A DNA stretch of 64,000 bases from Camarhynchus parvulus (GCF_901933205.1 NC_044573.1:35870993-35934992); one strand, 5' to 3'; numbered from the stretch's first letter, positions 35,001 through 47,475 are shown. Notes: generated by a model not told the origin, from the letters alone. Translations and numbers: made by a program.

Positions 35001-38000
35001 CTAAAGAAAGCTATGCAGCTATGGTGGTACACAAAAAAGGAATTTGGCACTACTGCAATTTGGCACATTTGACAGTAAACACAGCATTCCTGCCAGATGG
35101 GATACCAGGGTTCGGCTCCTGAACACAGCCTTATATTACCAAAATGTACATCCCAAAGGACCTCTGGGATAAACAGTGTGTCACAGACAAACCAAATTTA
35201 TTGAATGGCTTGGCTTACAGAAAACAAGCTGAAGATCGCTTGAGCTACAAACTATTTCAAATGAAACAACTATCTCACTTCATCTGACATTTTTAAACAC
35301 ACTATAAGAAATATTCAGATTAAGTCTAATCATCTTTCTCCTACTGTTGAAATACAAGAAATTATTTACAGAGTAGGCTCCCGTATCTCAGAAGAAGGCA
35401 GAACTAAATTTCTGTTTTGAAAAGTTAAAGAATCAGCAGCAACTGAGGAAGCAAATAAAAAATTACCTCATCTTAATTTTAAAATTAGATTAAAATTAGT
35501 ACTACAGTTTCTAACTCAAGCTTATATTTTTATTGTAATGTGAATTAATATCACACACCTTTTACAAATTCAAGTACTATTTCTTCTCCTCTAACATTTC
35601 ATAAGGAGAAAAAAAAAACAATTCAGCTATTGAGATCTGATGGGTGGAAAAGGAAAGACACCATTGCTAATGTTAATTTCCTTTCAGTCAGCAGAAAGCA
35701 ACAGTGAAGCTATTTACTAAGGATGTTGATCAAAAGAACTGGGAGCTGGGATAAAACATTCTCTCTTTCCTAACAATTCTGACTGCTGTCTGTGTAGGAA
35801 AATTCAAGTTTTGTTGCACATTGCAAGTCATCACACTGGGAGCCTCTAAAATTACAATCCATCTGATGTTAGTGGTCATTTTTACAACCATGCTAAGTAG
35901 AGTTCAGCAGCTAAATTCTGGCAGAAGTCTTCAAATAATTCCTTCTTTGTTGTGTCTTTTGGGAAGTGATAGGACAGGCTTTTTGCTCGTGAATGTCAAA
36001 AAGGTTAACATTCAAAGTATTTTCCCTCATATACTTGGTACATATTGACTGGTAAACCCACAAGTATAATACTCTGATGCTGTAAATTACCTAAAAATAT
36101 GCATTATTTTTACTGTATCTACACTGTAGTACATTGTGGTAAAGAAACCAGTACCTCATTAAGTGTAAGAAACAATACTATAAATCTTGCAGAAAATCAG
36201 GTTTGCTTGCAAGCACCCTTTTAACTTACTAAGCAGCAAGAGACAGTTCTTTTGATTATGAAGGCGTTTTGTCACATCTCCTGATGTTAATGATGCATAT
36301 GGACAGTTCATTTCAGACAGCAGCCCACTCATTTCAAGCTGAAATTCTTCTGCTTCATTTGGACCTTAGAAAGAAGAGAATAATAATTCATTCACTGCTA
36401 ATATATAGGGGGTATGATTAGAATGAATTAGCTATTTAAAAAAATACGTATTTTGTGCAAGTTGCTATTTAACATTAAGTCCCATTTTCAATGGAGGTCA
36501 AGTGCATTTCTTGGGCTCCTGCAAGACACAGCACAACCTATTTGGATCCATGATATGCTCCATTAATATAAAAGTATGCTTCACTGACAGCTTTTCCAAG
36601 CTACAACAGACAGGCACTGGCAATTTCTACAAGGAAAGAGGACATTAAAAACTATCATGAATAATAAATGTGGCTTATGAGTTCTCACTTTTTCCTATTA
36701 TTTCTCCCTGTAAGCTCACATTTGTCAACTGATTTTATTTCATATCAATATCCTTTAAAAATAAGGAAGTCACATAAACCAAACTTTTGACTGATATTTC
36801 TGTCAAAAATTACTGAAACTAATCAGAATTTGTTAGGTTAAAAAAACACACCAGTGATGAGAAATAACATTTTTTTATCTTTTGGAAAGAGACTTCACCC
36901 CCAAATTTCTGTTATTCCTAAACTGAAGACATACAAAATGAGGGTAGGACTTCATGGTACCCCAGCTAACATGTTTCTGTCACTTGTGTTTAAAGAATTT
37001 GAGATAGGTGTTGGAAGACTTCTGGATTGTATTTTTACATAAAACAAAAAAATAGGAACCTTGTACTATTAGAAGGGGTGAGATACTGTGTTGTTACAGA
37101 GAAAGAATATGAAATACACTCAAAGAAGAAAGAATGAATATGTCAAAAAGAGAAAGGAAAGTAACAGACGTTGAGGTAAAAGGCAGCAACCTTTGGCCAC
37201 TGAGTAAATACAAAGCTAAGCTCATAAAGGCATTATGAGTTAATATATTAGATATTCAGGAATGTGGGTTATCACACCAATTTAATAATTTGATCTGTAA
37301 ATTTGTCATGACTAGCTGATCAAAATTAACTTTTTTTCTGAAAGCTATAGTTTGTTTCCTCTACCAAAATGAAAAACAATAATTTTCAGGCTCCTTCTCA
37401 AAAATTCATAGCAAGCACAGAGTTAAGAGAACTAACAGTAAAAAGAAGATATGATTACTGTAGTCACAAGAATGTTACTTTGAACAGTAGTACACTGACA
37501 TCAAAATTACAAATAAAAGCATTGAAATAAAAGTATTCTCACAATCTAGTAAAAACCTCACTAGCATTAATGTTTCCCTAAATCCATCTAAGAACTTTAA
37601 AAGACAATATGGTTGAAAAATTAACAGAAAAAGCTAACTTCAGAAGAAAGACTCTTTGATTGCCACTATTATTTCAACCTCTACTGGCTGTTCATCAGGC
37701 AAACTTGAGGTGGAAAACATCCAAAATCTGGCAGTGTGCAGACAATACTCCCTGGTACAAGAGATATGGCCAGCCCTAATCTCTGTGGCATGCAGGAACA
37801 CACACTAAGTGCATGTTGGTGCTGGAGTTATGACTACTTACTGTTGGTTGCCTGCACGTTCTCCTCCAGTTTACAGAAGAGCCGTAACTCAGACACCAGC
37901 CAAGCGCAGAGTTTGGTGAATTCAGGGGAGCTGGCTCCATGGGAGACCACCTGAGCCAGCGCGCCGTCGTCTAACAAGGGACCTTTGTAACTGAGAGGGA

Positions 38001-40940
38001 AAACAAAAGCACAGTTTATTAATCTTTGCTGTGACCAGTGACCTTGGACAGATTTATCTTATGCTGGATGCATATTGAGAGGAACAACCACAACACATCT
38101 GCAGTGCTGATCTCATGGAATGGTGATTCCTGGACTGAACTGTAGCAAGAACCACACTGAAAACACCAGAGCAAACTCAGAATTTGTGTGCATCTTAACT
38201 TACCATCACAGAGACCATGTCACAAAATATCATCATCAAAGGTTTCCTCCTGGAGAATGTTACCATGTACAGTGGCAACTTCTCTGCCTCTACCTCCTGA
38301 AGATGCTACTGACAACAGACCTATCCAGGGCAACTGCAGTCCCAAGGAATCCTTCCTGAGCTCTCCATGTGGGATAATTACTGCTGAACAAGTGCATCTT
38401 TTCTGTCACTTCCTATCACGTATGAAAGGGGTGCCTTACAAAACAAAGCCTTTGATAGAAATAGTACAAAAGTGATCTGCATAATCATCTCTTGAAAAAC
38501 CAACCTCCCTAAATATACACAAGAAAAATTAATGGAATCAGTTCTTTGCATAAGCAAAATAATCCAAAAGTCAGATCTCATGAAAGAAAGCACGAGTTTG
38601 TAGATGAGATCTTAGAAAACACAGCTTTCAGGACATCTGTGTACTGATAATCTCTCAGAGGGAGAATGAAGAGTAGAGAGAAGGCTGCCTTATCAACCAG
38701 GTAGAAGCACAAGTCAGAGTTTACCTCAGTATTTTAGGAAAAACATGTACAATATTATTTTGATATATTGCCCCCCAAAAGAGAAGGACATCCAAGAGTG
38801 CTCATAACCAAATGAAATCTCTCTTGGGAACTTCCAGGTAAAGTCACCCTCTACCTCACAACAACCCAACGAGCCCAGGCAACTCTTGGCAAACCTCAGC
38901 AATAAAAAAAATCTCAAATTGAAATGTAATTCTCCTCATTCTGCTCCTGTGCTTAATACCACATACAAAGGATTTGGCCTTCACTGTAGTGGCCTGTTAC
39001 TTCAGCCAAGGAAGACGAAGAAGCCACACTCAAAAATAACTTCTACCTCACAGAGCAGCTTGATTGGTGCCACAGTTAATCTACTGGCAGCTGGTGGGAA
39101 GCTGTAATCTCATGTATTACAGCCCTACTGCATGACCACAGTAGGCTGGATGCTTCAAGAGGATAATCAGAGCAAGCTCCAGTCCCACCCCACAGATGTC
39201 TCAGGTCTACATGTGTAGGTCTGGGAACATCTGGGACTCAGAACAGAAGCATCCAGTTACAGGTCAAAGTAGAAAGGAAGCAATGGCAAGCCTTTTGCTT
39301 TGGCAGGACTGGGATTTAAGTCCGTGCTCAGATCTTCTAGAGGCACCTTTTCTTTAACAGAGGTAACATCTTGAGCGTGTTATTTCTTATAATTATGACT
39401 TCAGCTACACATCAATCTGGCCAATAATCCAATTTGCAGATTCCCAACTGCAAGCAGCTTTTTCCTTCTGTTTCTGCCAATGGCACGTGTTGCAGAGCTA
39501 TGCTCTCTTTTAGTAACATTGTGCTATCCCATCTGTTTGCTTTTTCAACAGTTCAGCAAACTGATGCACAAGACAAGAGGCCACCATCTGAACACCTCGA
39601 GCACAATTGCAAAAAGAAACAGCTCTCTAACATGTAATGCTATGAGGAAAAAAAAATCAAGTCATATATAGATAGGAATATCTTCAGTATGTGATGAGAA
39701 AAAGTAAGTTGAACCATGAAGACCACAGAGCTACTGCCAAAGCAGAAAGCCTCAAACACCCCAGTCTTTCCAGACACCAAGGATTAGAAGTCCTTTAGAT
39801 ACTTGCAATAGTTTTCCCAGTCGTTACCAATGCTGCTGAGGTCTCATGTCTTTCATCCTCCAAGTTTTCTCATTTTCACTGTTGTCAATTTGGCTTCATA
39901 TAGTTACTTGTTCAACTACTTTCACTGTTTGCTTTACTTATTTATGTCAAAAATCAACAACACTTTCTGTCTGTAACTGCACAAATCACAACTCCTTCAA
40001 GCCTTTTAAACATATGACAGAAAAAAAGAAGCCAATCACAGTATTTTCATTGTGGCAGAGCTGCCTTTTCACATTTCAGTCAGAGAAATACCTGCTAAAA
40101 CAGAAGCCTATTTGTCAAGCTTTACAACCATCACCACTAACTTAGCCTGGAAATACAATCTTTGTTGGAGCATAATGACTCAAGCCACAAAGTGATTTAT
40201 GGGAATAGGGCCAATGTCAGTAAATACAGCTGTTTGCATGCAACCAGCTGGAGAAGTGAAATTGTAGCTGCCTGTTCTCTGAGCTCTCAACAGTTTACAG
40301 CCATGGGAGCTTACAGCAGGACATGTTCTCCACGCTCTCCCTTTCATACTTATGCAACCTTTTCTGACTCTGACAAAGTAACAGGTTTACACAGCAAAAG
40401 GTTCCTGTGCTATATTCCCCTTAGAAAATGTAAAGAAGAAAACCACTTGATTATTTGCAATTCTTTTGCAATTGTTTTTATTCTTCCCTCCCAAAAAACC
40501 ATATGAAGCCTGAAAGTTTTCTTATTGTCTGACGTATCTCTTTACCCTGTCCCACCCTCAGCTAGGGCCGCTGTGCAGAACAGAGCAGCAAGAGACCAGC
40601 TGGCATTCAAGAATCAGCGGGATCAGCTCGCACGGAGAAGGGACTCACTGGCCCGGGCCGTGCAGCTGAAAGCCAGCCCGTCTGCCTTGGGGCACCATCA
40701 CCAGCCCGGCTCTGAGGGCGGCTCTGACCGAAAGGGGCCATTCCAGGCGCTGCCCCGAGTCGAGGCTCTCCGGAGCGGGGCGGCCCCGCCTGTGCAGGGC
40801 GGACAGCGGCGCCGTGTCCGTGCCGGGCCGCCCTCTGCTCCCACCCCGCACCGGGAGCGCCCCGCACCCCCAGCCCCGGACACGTACCCCAGGTCCTCCA
40901 GCGACTCCAGCACATCGTTCTCCAGGAGCTCGAACTCCAT
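25319..40940 (-). CDS. FAM98A: FAM98A, RNA-associated protein with RGG tail (complete, 8 coding exons)
   Basis: Exons from 5' to 3' on the minus strand: 40940-40888, 37990-37842, 36364-36230, 33353-33169, 31746-31666, 30242-30126, 27717-27550 and 26071-25319. They total 1641 nt and 546 residues plus stop, all GT-AG, all in phase. Residues 1 to about 300 form the FAM98 (DUF2465) domain with MEFELLENDVLESLEDLG, YLISELEAARMLCVN and AINQAIANEYEVRRKL; about 320-535 are Gly/Arg/Tyr-rich RGG repeats. Known: FAM98 proteins associate with the DDX1/RTCB tRNA-ligase complex; FAM98A is reported as a PRMT1 substrate and linked to lysosome positioning and stress granules. The match is to FAM98A rather than B or C through the long RGG tail and the IKKP/VYQPKR region. 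Human FAM98A is 518 residues as I recall, so the bird tail is slightly longer. The start has a strong context (A at -3, G at +4). Confidence 0.97.
26072..27549. other. FAM98A intron 7
   Basis: 1.5-kb AT-rich intron. No element recognised. Confidence 0.7.
27550..27717 (-). CDS. FAM98A: FAM98A exon 7
   Basis: 56 codons, phase 0 at both ends. Encodes SQTEKLAKVYQPKRALLSTK to SGSIREKTACAINK; donor GTACCT. Confidence 0.95.
27718..30125. other. FAM98A intron 6
   Basis: 2.4-kb intron, AT-rich. No gene, RNA or mobile element recognised. Confidence 0.7.
30126..30242 (-). CDS. FAM98A: FAM98A exon 6
   Basis: 39 codons, phase 0. Encodes EKIEAINQAIANEYEVRRKL and RLDVTVQSFGWSDRAK, among the most conserved parts of the family. 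Confidence 0.96.
30243..31665. other. FAM98A intron 5 with minisatellite
   Basis: 1.4-kb intron holding the 29-bp tandem repeat at 30947-31130. The surrounding 30,830-31,400 is less AT-rich than neighbouring introns. Confidence 0.7.
30947..31130. repeat. 29-bp minisatellite, about six copies
   Basis: Unit reads TGCAGCAGCAGCC then A[TC]AGCTGTGAGCCTGG; successive GTGAGCCTGG ends fall at about 30975, 31004, 31033, 31062, 31091 and 31120, exactly 29 bp apart. Units differ by a few substitutions (CATAG to CACAG to TACAG). The Ala-rich frame on the minus strand is a by-product. Confidence 0.95.
31666..31746 (-). CDS. FAM98A: FAM98A exon 5
   Basis: 27 codons encoding LKETLAKVPPNHVGKPLLKK to GPAHW, acceptor CCTCACAG, donor GTGAGT. 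Gln replaces the Pro-Met I recall in human at KK-Q-L-GPAHW. Confidence 0.95.
31747..33168. other. FAM98A intron 4
   Basis: 1.4-kb intron. A short possible CR1 scrap lies near 32436-32500; otherwise nothing recognised. Confidence 0.65.
32436..32500 (-). mobile_element. Possible CR1 LINE scrap
   Basis: Plus strand reads TCACAGAATACTCTGCACTG followed by GAAGGGACCCATA, resembling reverse-complement CR1 3' ends (TCATAGAAT..TTGGAAGGGACC). Very short and diverged. Confidence 0.4.
33169..33353 (-). CDS. FAM98A: FAM98A exon 4
   Basis: 185 nt. Encodes YLISELEAARMLCVNAPPKK to ANITMFQFFSGIEKK; acceptor ACCCCAG, donor GTAAGA directly after eight A residues. Confidence 0.97.
33354..36229. other. FAM98A intron 3
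   Basis: 2.9-kb intron. Near 33496-33548 CTTGTATCTT occurs three times as a short imperfect repeat. No gene recognised. Confidence 0.7.
36230..36364 (-). CDS. FAM98A: FAM98A exon 3
   Basis: 135 nt. Encodes PNEAEEFQLEMSGLLSEMNC then PYASLTSGDVTKRLHNQKNC and LLLL; the reading continues into exon 4 at TYLISE. Confidence 0.95.
36365..37841. other. FAM98A intron 2
   Basis: 1.5-kb AT-rich intron; no element recognised. Confidence 0.7.
37842..37990 (-). CDS. FAM98A: FAM98A exon 2
   Basis: 149 nt, starts in phase 2 and completes the Gly codon of exon 1. Encodes YKGPLLDDGALAQVVSHGAS and FTKLCAWLVSELRLFCKLEE; donor GTAAGT. Confidence 0.96.
37991..40887. other. FAM98A intron 1
   Basis: 2.9-kb first intron. 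GC content climbs sharply from about 40560 into the CpG island. No element recognised in the rest. Confidence 0.7.
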
Positions 40941-41680
40941 CCTGCGGCGGGGCACGACGGGTGGACCTGCGCGACACGGCACTCAGCGCTACCGGTACTC
41001 GCACTCCCACCGCCCGCCATTCCCCCCTCCTCCAGCCCATCCCGGCCTCGTGGGGGAGACTCAGCTCTCACCCCTTGCCGTGCGGCGAGGCAGCGCTCCC
41101 GGCGCCGCAGCCGCTCTCCCCGCGCCGCCCATGCCCGCCCGGCTCCCCGGGCCCCACGCACCGCTCTCGCAGCTGCGCCGCCGACTGCCGGGTTGGCATC
41201 TCAGGGCGGGGAGCGCGGCGCCGCAGGCCCCCGGCCTCCCTCTTCACTCGGCTTCTCTAGGGCCTCCCTCCATAGTGCCTGATGGGCGCGGCCTCCGTCC
41301 GCGGCGGTCTCCGCCTATCCGCCGAGCGGAGCACCATTGCTAAACTGGGACACGGGTGCGAGGCCGGAGAACAGGCCGGTTTTGTGGGAAAGGAGGCCGG
41401 GACGAGCCAAGGATCTCACTTTTGTGTTCAGGCGTCGGCACGGACAGACCCGGAAGCAGGGCTCCTCCCTCTCCGCCGCGCAGCCCGCGCAGGAATGTGC
41501 TGCGGCCGGCGGCGTCGCGGCAACGGGCGGGGCAGGAGGAGAGGACGGGGCGGCGGAAGGGTCAAACCGTGCCAGGGAGCGAAAGTGCGTCCCCACCCTG
41601 CAGGACCCCGCGCCACGGCCAGGACCACAAATGCCGGCATGCCTTGCGCGCGACACAGCCTTTCGCCGAGGGCTCTGGGT
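40580..41680 (-). promoter_or_regulatory. CpG-island promoter of FAM98A
   Basis: About 1.1 kb dense in CpG around FAM98A exon 1, unlike the AT-rich flanks. GC boxes (GGGCGGGG) at 41204-41211 and 41525-41532 and an ETS-type CCGGAAG at 41450-41456 are visible. No TATA box is apparent, as usual for housekeeping genes. The transcription start is probably between 40960 and 41250 but cannot be fixed from sequence. Long frames here on both strands come from the lack of stop codons in GC-rich DNA. Confidence 0.85.
40888..40940 (-). CDS. FAM98A: FAM98A exon 1 (start codon)
   Basis: 17 codons plus 2 nt, MEFELLENDVLESLEDLG, donor GTACGT. The ATG at 40940-40938 sits in CCGCAGGATGG, a strong initiation context, inside the CpG island. 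Confidence 0.95.
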
Positions 41681-41684
41681 GCCG

Positions 41685-41716
41685 AATAAAATCAATAAAA
41701 TAATAAAATTAATAAA
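41685..41716 (+). terminator. Cluster of four AATAAA signals at CpG-island edge
   Basis: AATAAA at 41685, 41694, 41702 and 41711 on the plus strand within 32 bp. The motif seems too dense for chance at a CpG-island edge, but A-rich slippage could also create it. Positioned to end antisense transcripts leaving the FAM98A promoter (inference). Confidence 0.6.
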
Positions 41717-42178
41717 TCGAAGCCGTTTCAGTTTAATTACTAAATGGAATCCGCGGGTCTCGTTTGTCCCTCTGCTCCGTGGCCTGGCGGCGCGGGCTGC
41801 AGCGGTGTCCCGGCCGGGCCGTGGCGTTTAGGGGCGCTGAAGGCAGCGCTGCGCGGGCTGAGCCTGCCCGACCACAGAAACTCCTGGAAGCGGCGCTCTG
41901 GAGGCTTCCTTAAAAATTATTTTAAATTCGGGGGGCACGGCAGGGGTGTAACAGCGTTCACTCTTTCCAGTTGCTCAGTTGCCAGCATGCTCCGAGGTGT
42001 GAAAAATGCGTATTGTATGATTGGCTTTTCGCAAATATTAAATGAATATTATATGTGTTGTGTAGAAAGTTATGCTGTATTCATTTACTTAAGTAGTGTG
42101 TTAAATATCGGTTTAGGTTATAACAAAATGTTAAAATAGAAACTATGCTATGTAGGATACTTTTTTTAAAGAAAGGAA

Positions 42179-42630
42179 TGAGGTACTTGCACCGAGATAG
42201 CAGCCACAGGACACCTGAGTCTTTCAGAGAAAGAGAATTTATTTATCAGAAGAAATGAACTTCTTCCCACCTCGCTCAGCTCTGAAGACGCCGTCAGGAT
42301 TAAGAGGAAGAAGTTGACACTGACCAGACCGAATCCTGTGTTTGAATGGAATTTATGCATCATGTATGAGATGTATGAATATGCAACAAGCTATTGTTTT
42401 TAAGGGTTAATCCTCTGTTAACGTGTGTCCTTTTTTGTCCTTTTTTGGGCTTATGCTGCCCAGAAAAAGGTACCCGGACGTCCATAACTCTTTGTTTCTA
42501 TTGTCTCATATTGTCCTAATCCAAATTGTCCAAAATTTTTATTACTTTAATTATATTGCTATTTTTATAACCATTTTGTTACTATTAAACTTTTAAAATT
42601 TTAAAAACAATTGTTTGGCGTTTTTCACAG
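42179..42630 (+). mobile_element. Solo LTR of an endogenous retrovirus (songbird type)
   Basis: Segment from about TGAGGTACTTGCACCGAGAT to GGCGTTTTTCACA, including TTTTTTGGGCTTATGCTGCC, GGTACCCGGACGTCCATAAC and a late ATTAAA. I recognise this as resembling a high-copy LTR of passerine genomes; no gag, pol or env lies nearby, so it is a solo LTR. Exact ends are uncertain and I found no clear target-site duplication. Confidence 0.6.
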
Positions 42631-45600
42631 AGGGAAAGCCGTGCACGTGGGTGCAGATCCATGCCCAGGAAAGGGAGCTCAGTTGTGGGGCCACAGGGGA
42701 TGATCCTGCCTGCTCTCTGCAGCCCTGCCTGCCTGCCCTGGACCCACAGAAAGCACATCAGGAAAGGAGGCACAGATAAAAGGATGTGTTGGGATGGCTA
42801 CAGCATGCTAGGGAAAGCCAAAACCACTTGTGCCAAAAATGATGCCAGTCTGTGACCAGCAGCGAGCTGGTGCTGCAGGAGAGGAGTCCTGTTCTTCGTG
42901 AAACTGCCCTTGGCAGGCACAAAGCAGTAAAGCTGCCCTCAAAATATGAAAGATCTTGTAGCCGTCAAGATAGGTAAAGGAGGATAAAGAGTAGGGATCT
43001 TAGTCACCAGTTCTACTACTAAAGACATGTCAATCTACACATTTGAAGGAAAATTGCCTCTTAAAGACTAAAAGCTTAATGTCAAAGAATAATGCAGGCA
43101 TTCTGCTTTGTGTATTTGCTTCTAGCTGCATAGTGGTTAGCCACAATGTAGCCACAGCCTGCTTCAATTTTTTAAAAAGAAAATAAATAAAGGCTTCTGG
43201 CAAGCTGCTTAATCACTGCTGGGCTGGGAGAATTACCTGATTTTCCTTTAGTCCATTCATTTTTGATTCAAAGCATCTCAGGTGTTGTGCTTGGGAGACT
43301 TGCCTGGAGATAAACTGGAGATATGGGCAATTAGGATTTTCCTCACAAATTCAACACTGCTGCTGAAAGCTTGTGACCTTTTGCTTGTTTGGTTGACTTG
43401 GGGGTTCTGTTTGGTTTTTGTTTAGTTGTTTTGCTTTGGGGGTTCTTTTATCTTTATGTAATGGTTGGGTTCACCTTACTTGCACAGGTGGAAGTGTACA
43501 AAGCTGGGCAGTAAGTCCACAGTCTGACCCTGCTCAGCTGCTCATGGTCATGATAATGTTTAGCCCTTATTTCTGAATCTTCTTTCTTCTTGTCCTAAAT
43601 ATAACATTTAAAAGCATTCACAGGAGAAAGCAGTACATGAAATAATTCATTTTGTCACATTGACACTGTTCCTGTGTCCACTCCTGAATCTGCACATGTT
43701 GAGAAGCAAGGATTTTGTGCTAATTTCATGAGGACATTTGCTGTCATCTTTTATTTACTGCTCAGATAAGCACTAGCACAGAAGGGTCATATTCATCTTG
43801 GCACCCAACTGATGACATCTGCCTTCTGAAACAAATAAATGTATTTCTCTCTTGGCTCAGTTGTGCCAACATTGCAGGGTAGGGACAGTTTGGAAGGCAT
43901 TTTCTCCAGTCTGTATCACTCAGTTCCATAACTGCTTTAATGTCCCTTCTGTGCTGTGAGAACCGGCAGTTTCTTGAAAAACACAAGGATTTTGTGGCTG
44001 TGAAGAAGAACAGTTGGAGGTGTGATGCTAACCTGGAGCAGGCAGCTACAATTTTCTCCTGGGGACAGGGATAGAGCTTTGCTTTGTCATCGTTTCTTAT
44101 CAGTCATGATTTTTTATTTTCCTCCCAACACAGGGTTTTCCACCACACAAATTTTGGAGGCATGGGAGGTGTGAATGGCCACTGTGTAGCATCCTGGCCC
44201 CCCTAGAAGAAATTAATTTTGACACTGAACAGTTTTTGAGTACAAGTGCTTCTTGAACAAAATGATACTGTCTTGAGCAGTTTGCTGTTGCACAATGAGA
44301 TGCAGAGCTCAGCAGACAGGTTACTTCTGAAAGCAGCAGCCACTTGGGCTTTTGGGTCAGGGAAGGGCTGTAACTGGGGTAGATTTCCTTAGGCTACACA
44401 AGGCTCTGCAGACTTGTCAAGCTGCAGAACTGAGCTCAGCTCTCCTTGGGTTGTTCTCTCCCTAGGGTAGGTTTGTTACACCTACTTCCCTCACTCACAG
44501 AGCTGGAGGACTGGAGTCCAGTGTCCCTCAGGCAGCTGGACTGCAATGTCCTGGCTGGAGCCATATGTGACTCCCTGCACTGTGCCACCACTGAAAAGCC
44601 AGGTAGTACTGATTTCTCCTATGGGAAGAAGCAAACCAGCCCAGACTGCTGTGGTCCTCTTCATGGGACCCCTGTAAACCCCTCCTGGCCCCTTTAGCCC
44701 TGGAGGGATGGGGATGTGTGTGGTGGATATTGGTCAGGTGCTCTCAGGCTGTTAGTACAGGTTAAGGAAGTTGGCAGCCCACGCATGGCCTGAGATATAC
44801 TTATTCTGAGAGGTGTGAGGTGCTCCCCTTGGATGCCAGTTGTCATTAAACAAAGACAATTGGTTTCCTGTGTAGTTGCCTTTTGTGATTGATTGGTTTT
44901 GCTGTTTGAGATGCTGTGAGCCCTGACTGAAGATAAACAACTTCCTCCTGCACATACTCTCTCACCGCTAATAAAGTAAGGCTGTAGCCCCTCCTTCAGC
45001 TTTGCACCAAAGGAACCTGTCACCAGTGTGGAGGAGGCTTATTGAACTTGCCCAGGTCACTGAAGACACACCCTGATGGTTTAAACCTCATTTCCATAGG
45101 AAAGCTGGCCAAAACCAACAACTCTTAGGCAGGCTTTATTTCATTACAGACTAATTATTTTCACCCCACCTCAGGTCTTGCCCCACCTCAGGTTGGCTCT
45201 GTGGTTGTCAAAAATCCCATGACAGAGACATGAAATATGAAATCTCTACTTGCAGAACAGCATGTAACACACATAAGTGTTACCAGGTGCAGAGTGGTAA
45301 AGTGCTGCTAAGCACTTTTGTATCAAAATAAATTTTTTTTACTAATTTTCTGAGGATGCTGCAGTTTCTTCAGTGTCTGCATGCAACAGAATCCAGCTAC
45401 TGTGGTGCAGCTAAAAGCCCACTGACTGCCAGCTGGATTTGCCAGCCACTGAGGAATGGCAGTTCTGGCTCAGAGCATGCTCTGGGTTAGCCAAAAGGCC
45501 TGCTGGTGGTACTGAAGGGTACCATGAAAGACCAAGAGCAGGACAATGACAAATGACACTTCCCCTACTACTCACCCACCTTCTGACTACTTTCATCTCT

Positions 45601-47475
45601 CTGGACTTTCTTCAGTCCTTACTGCTGTGCCATGAGGAGGATCAGAGACCAGAGGGTGCCAGGGCCAGCTGGCAGGGGCACTGCCCAGGGCTGGTCATTG
45701 AGCAGATCCACAGTCTGTGGGTGCTTCTTTTATAGATGGATATGAGATGATTGGCTCTCACAATTAAAAGATAACTATTGTGTGAATATTAAGAAAAGCT
45801 TTAGTGATGTATATTTATGTTACTGTGGTTTAGATGTCCTCTGTTCTCCCCATAGTACCCTTTACCCCCCTGTATTGTTGCCATCAGACAGCCAGGGTTG
45901 TTTAGGGCAGGTAAAAAGAAGGCTGCACGTGTCCCTTGCATGGGGCAGTTGGGAATGGAAAAGCTTGGTGCTTAGGGGGTGAGGCATGGCAACACCTGAC
46001 CTCCAATCAAGTTACAAGAAAGCAGTTTCCACTGATAAATGGCATTAGTCCTGCTTCCATTTGCAGAAGTGCTGGTTTCTGGTTTTCTATGTGTTTGTCT
46101 GTGTGGCTGGCCATGTGCACACACACAGGTGTGTTTATGTGCTTACTGGGAGTACACACACAGCCTTCATGCTGCCTGGACCTGGTGACACAAAGATGCA
46201 GGCAGCTTCACTTCTGTTGGGCTACCAGGTTTATCAACTCCAACCAACACTTCTGCAGGCAGGAGGTCATTTCTGCTAAAGAACACAGTTAAAATGCAGC
46301 CTTTGTGTGCCAAATAATTTTTTCACTAGCTGTAGTGACCATGTTCCTGAATATTTTCTGGAGCAGCTGGATCTCTGCTGCTGTGATGTTTTAATTATGA
46401 TTAAAGTAGAGGCCCTCCCTTCTAGGCAGGCTGTTTGAGTCCACCCCTGGATTACACCTCTGTTGGCTAAAGGATGTCAGTGCTATGGTAATTAGTTTAC
46501 CAGTCAGCCTCTGCAGCAGCAATTAAAGGAAGGAGAAAGAGAAAGTGGATCTATAACACAACAAGCTAAGAGCTGACAGTTCAATACTTAGGATTATACT
46601 GATGGGTATGACTGAGTGTGTGAAGTTCGTGTGGCAAAAATAAGAATTTCTAAAATGTTCTTCCCTGAGCAGCAGCAACAAGCTAGTTTGTGGGGTTTTA
46701 GTCATATATTAAGCAGGATGAGTCTATCTACACACTGAAAAGTGATCTCTCACACATGATTTTTGAGAATAATCAACAGTTATAATAAATCTTTGGGGAA
46801 AAAAAGTAAGCACAGGCTGTCTCTATTCTTTTACATGCCTGGCAGCTGCTGTCAGGATATTTTTGCTGGTGAAACACAACACGACTTCCCTTGAGATGAA
46901 ATACTTGTGACAAGAGTTAACAAGGCACTTCTGTGAACACATGACAAAGAAGTTTGCATGAATAATTTAACAGAGTAGCTGAGTTCAAAAATAGCTGCAA
47001 GATTCCAAATTAAGTATAGAGACAGGAGCTTTAAAAAGCCTTTTCCCCTACTTTAAGCAGCTTTTCCAAGGGATACAGAAAGGCCTGTAAAGGCCCTATG
47101 AATCAAGAAGCTTCAGAATCCAGCACCCTCTCTTGCCACTATTAATACCTTGTAGTAGCCTGCACTTTTGAAATCCTTTTTAGAGAATAATTTTTAAACA
47201 AACAACACTCAGGAATCAGTATAATTTCATAAAAGTTTAATGTTTGTTTTTAAAATAACACTATTTAATTGAGAGAAAGGAATCCACACATACAGAGTCT
47301 TCTTGGATGCTGGCAAAAGAACTTAAATTAGAGACATACGCATGACCAGCAGGTTTAACCAGAAAGAATATAGAGAAAGTTTCACTGATTAGTCACGTTA
47401 ATAATAAGAAAAAGAATGTACTCTCCAAAGAGAGGAGCAAAAGATACCATTCCAGTCATGCAAATCTGCACTCAC
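42631..47475. other. Intergenic sequence upstream of FAM98A
   Basis: 4.8 kb without a gene or repeat I can name. A G/T-rich run near 43385-43450 is low complexity. Short frames (for example 44446-44697, 45936-46292) lack family features. Confidence 0.6.

Noticed and set aside
40525..41831. Several long frames on both strands near 40.5-41.8 kb
   Set aside because: They lie in the CpG island, where stop codons are rare. None resembles a protein, while FAM98A exon 1 explains the coding part.
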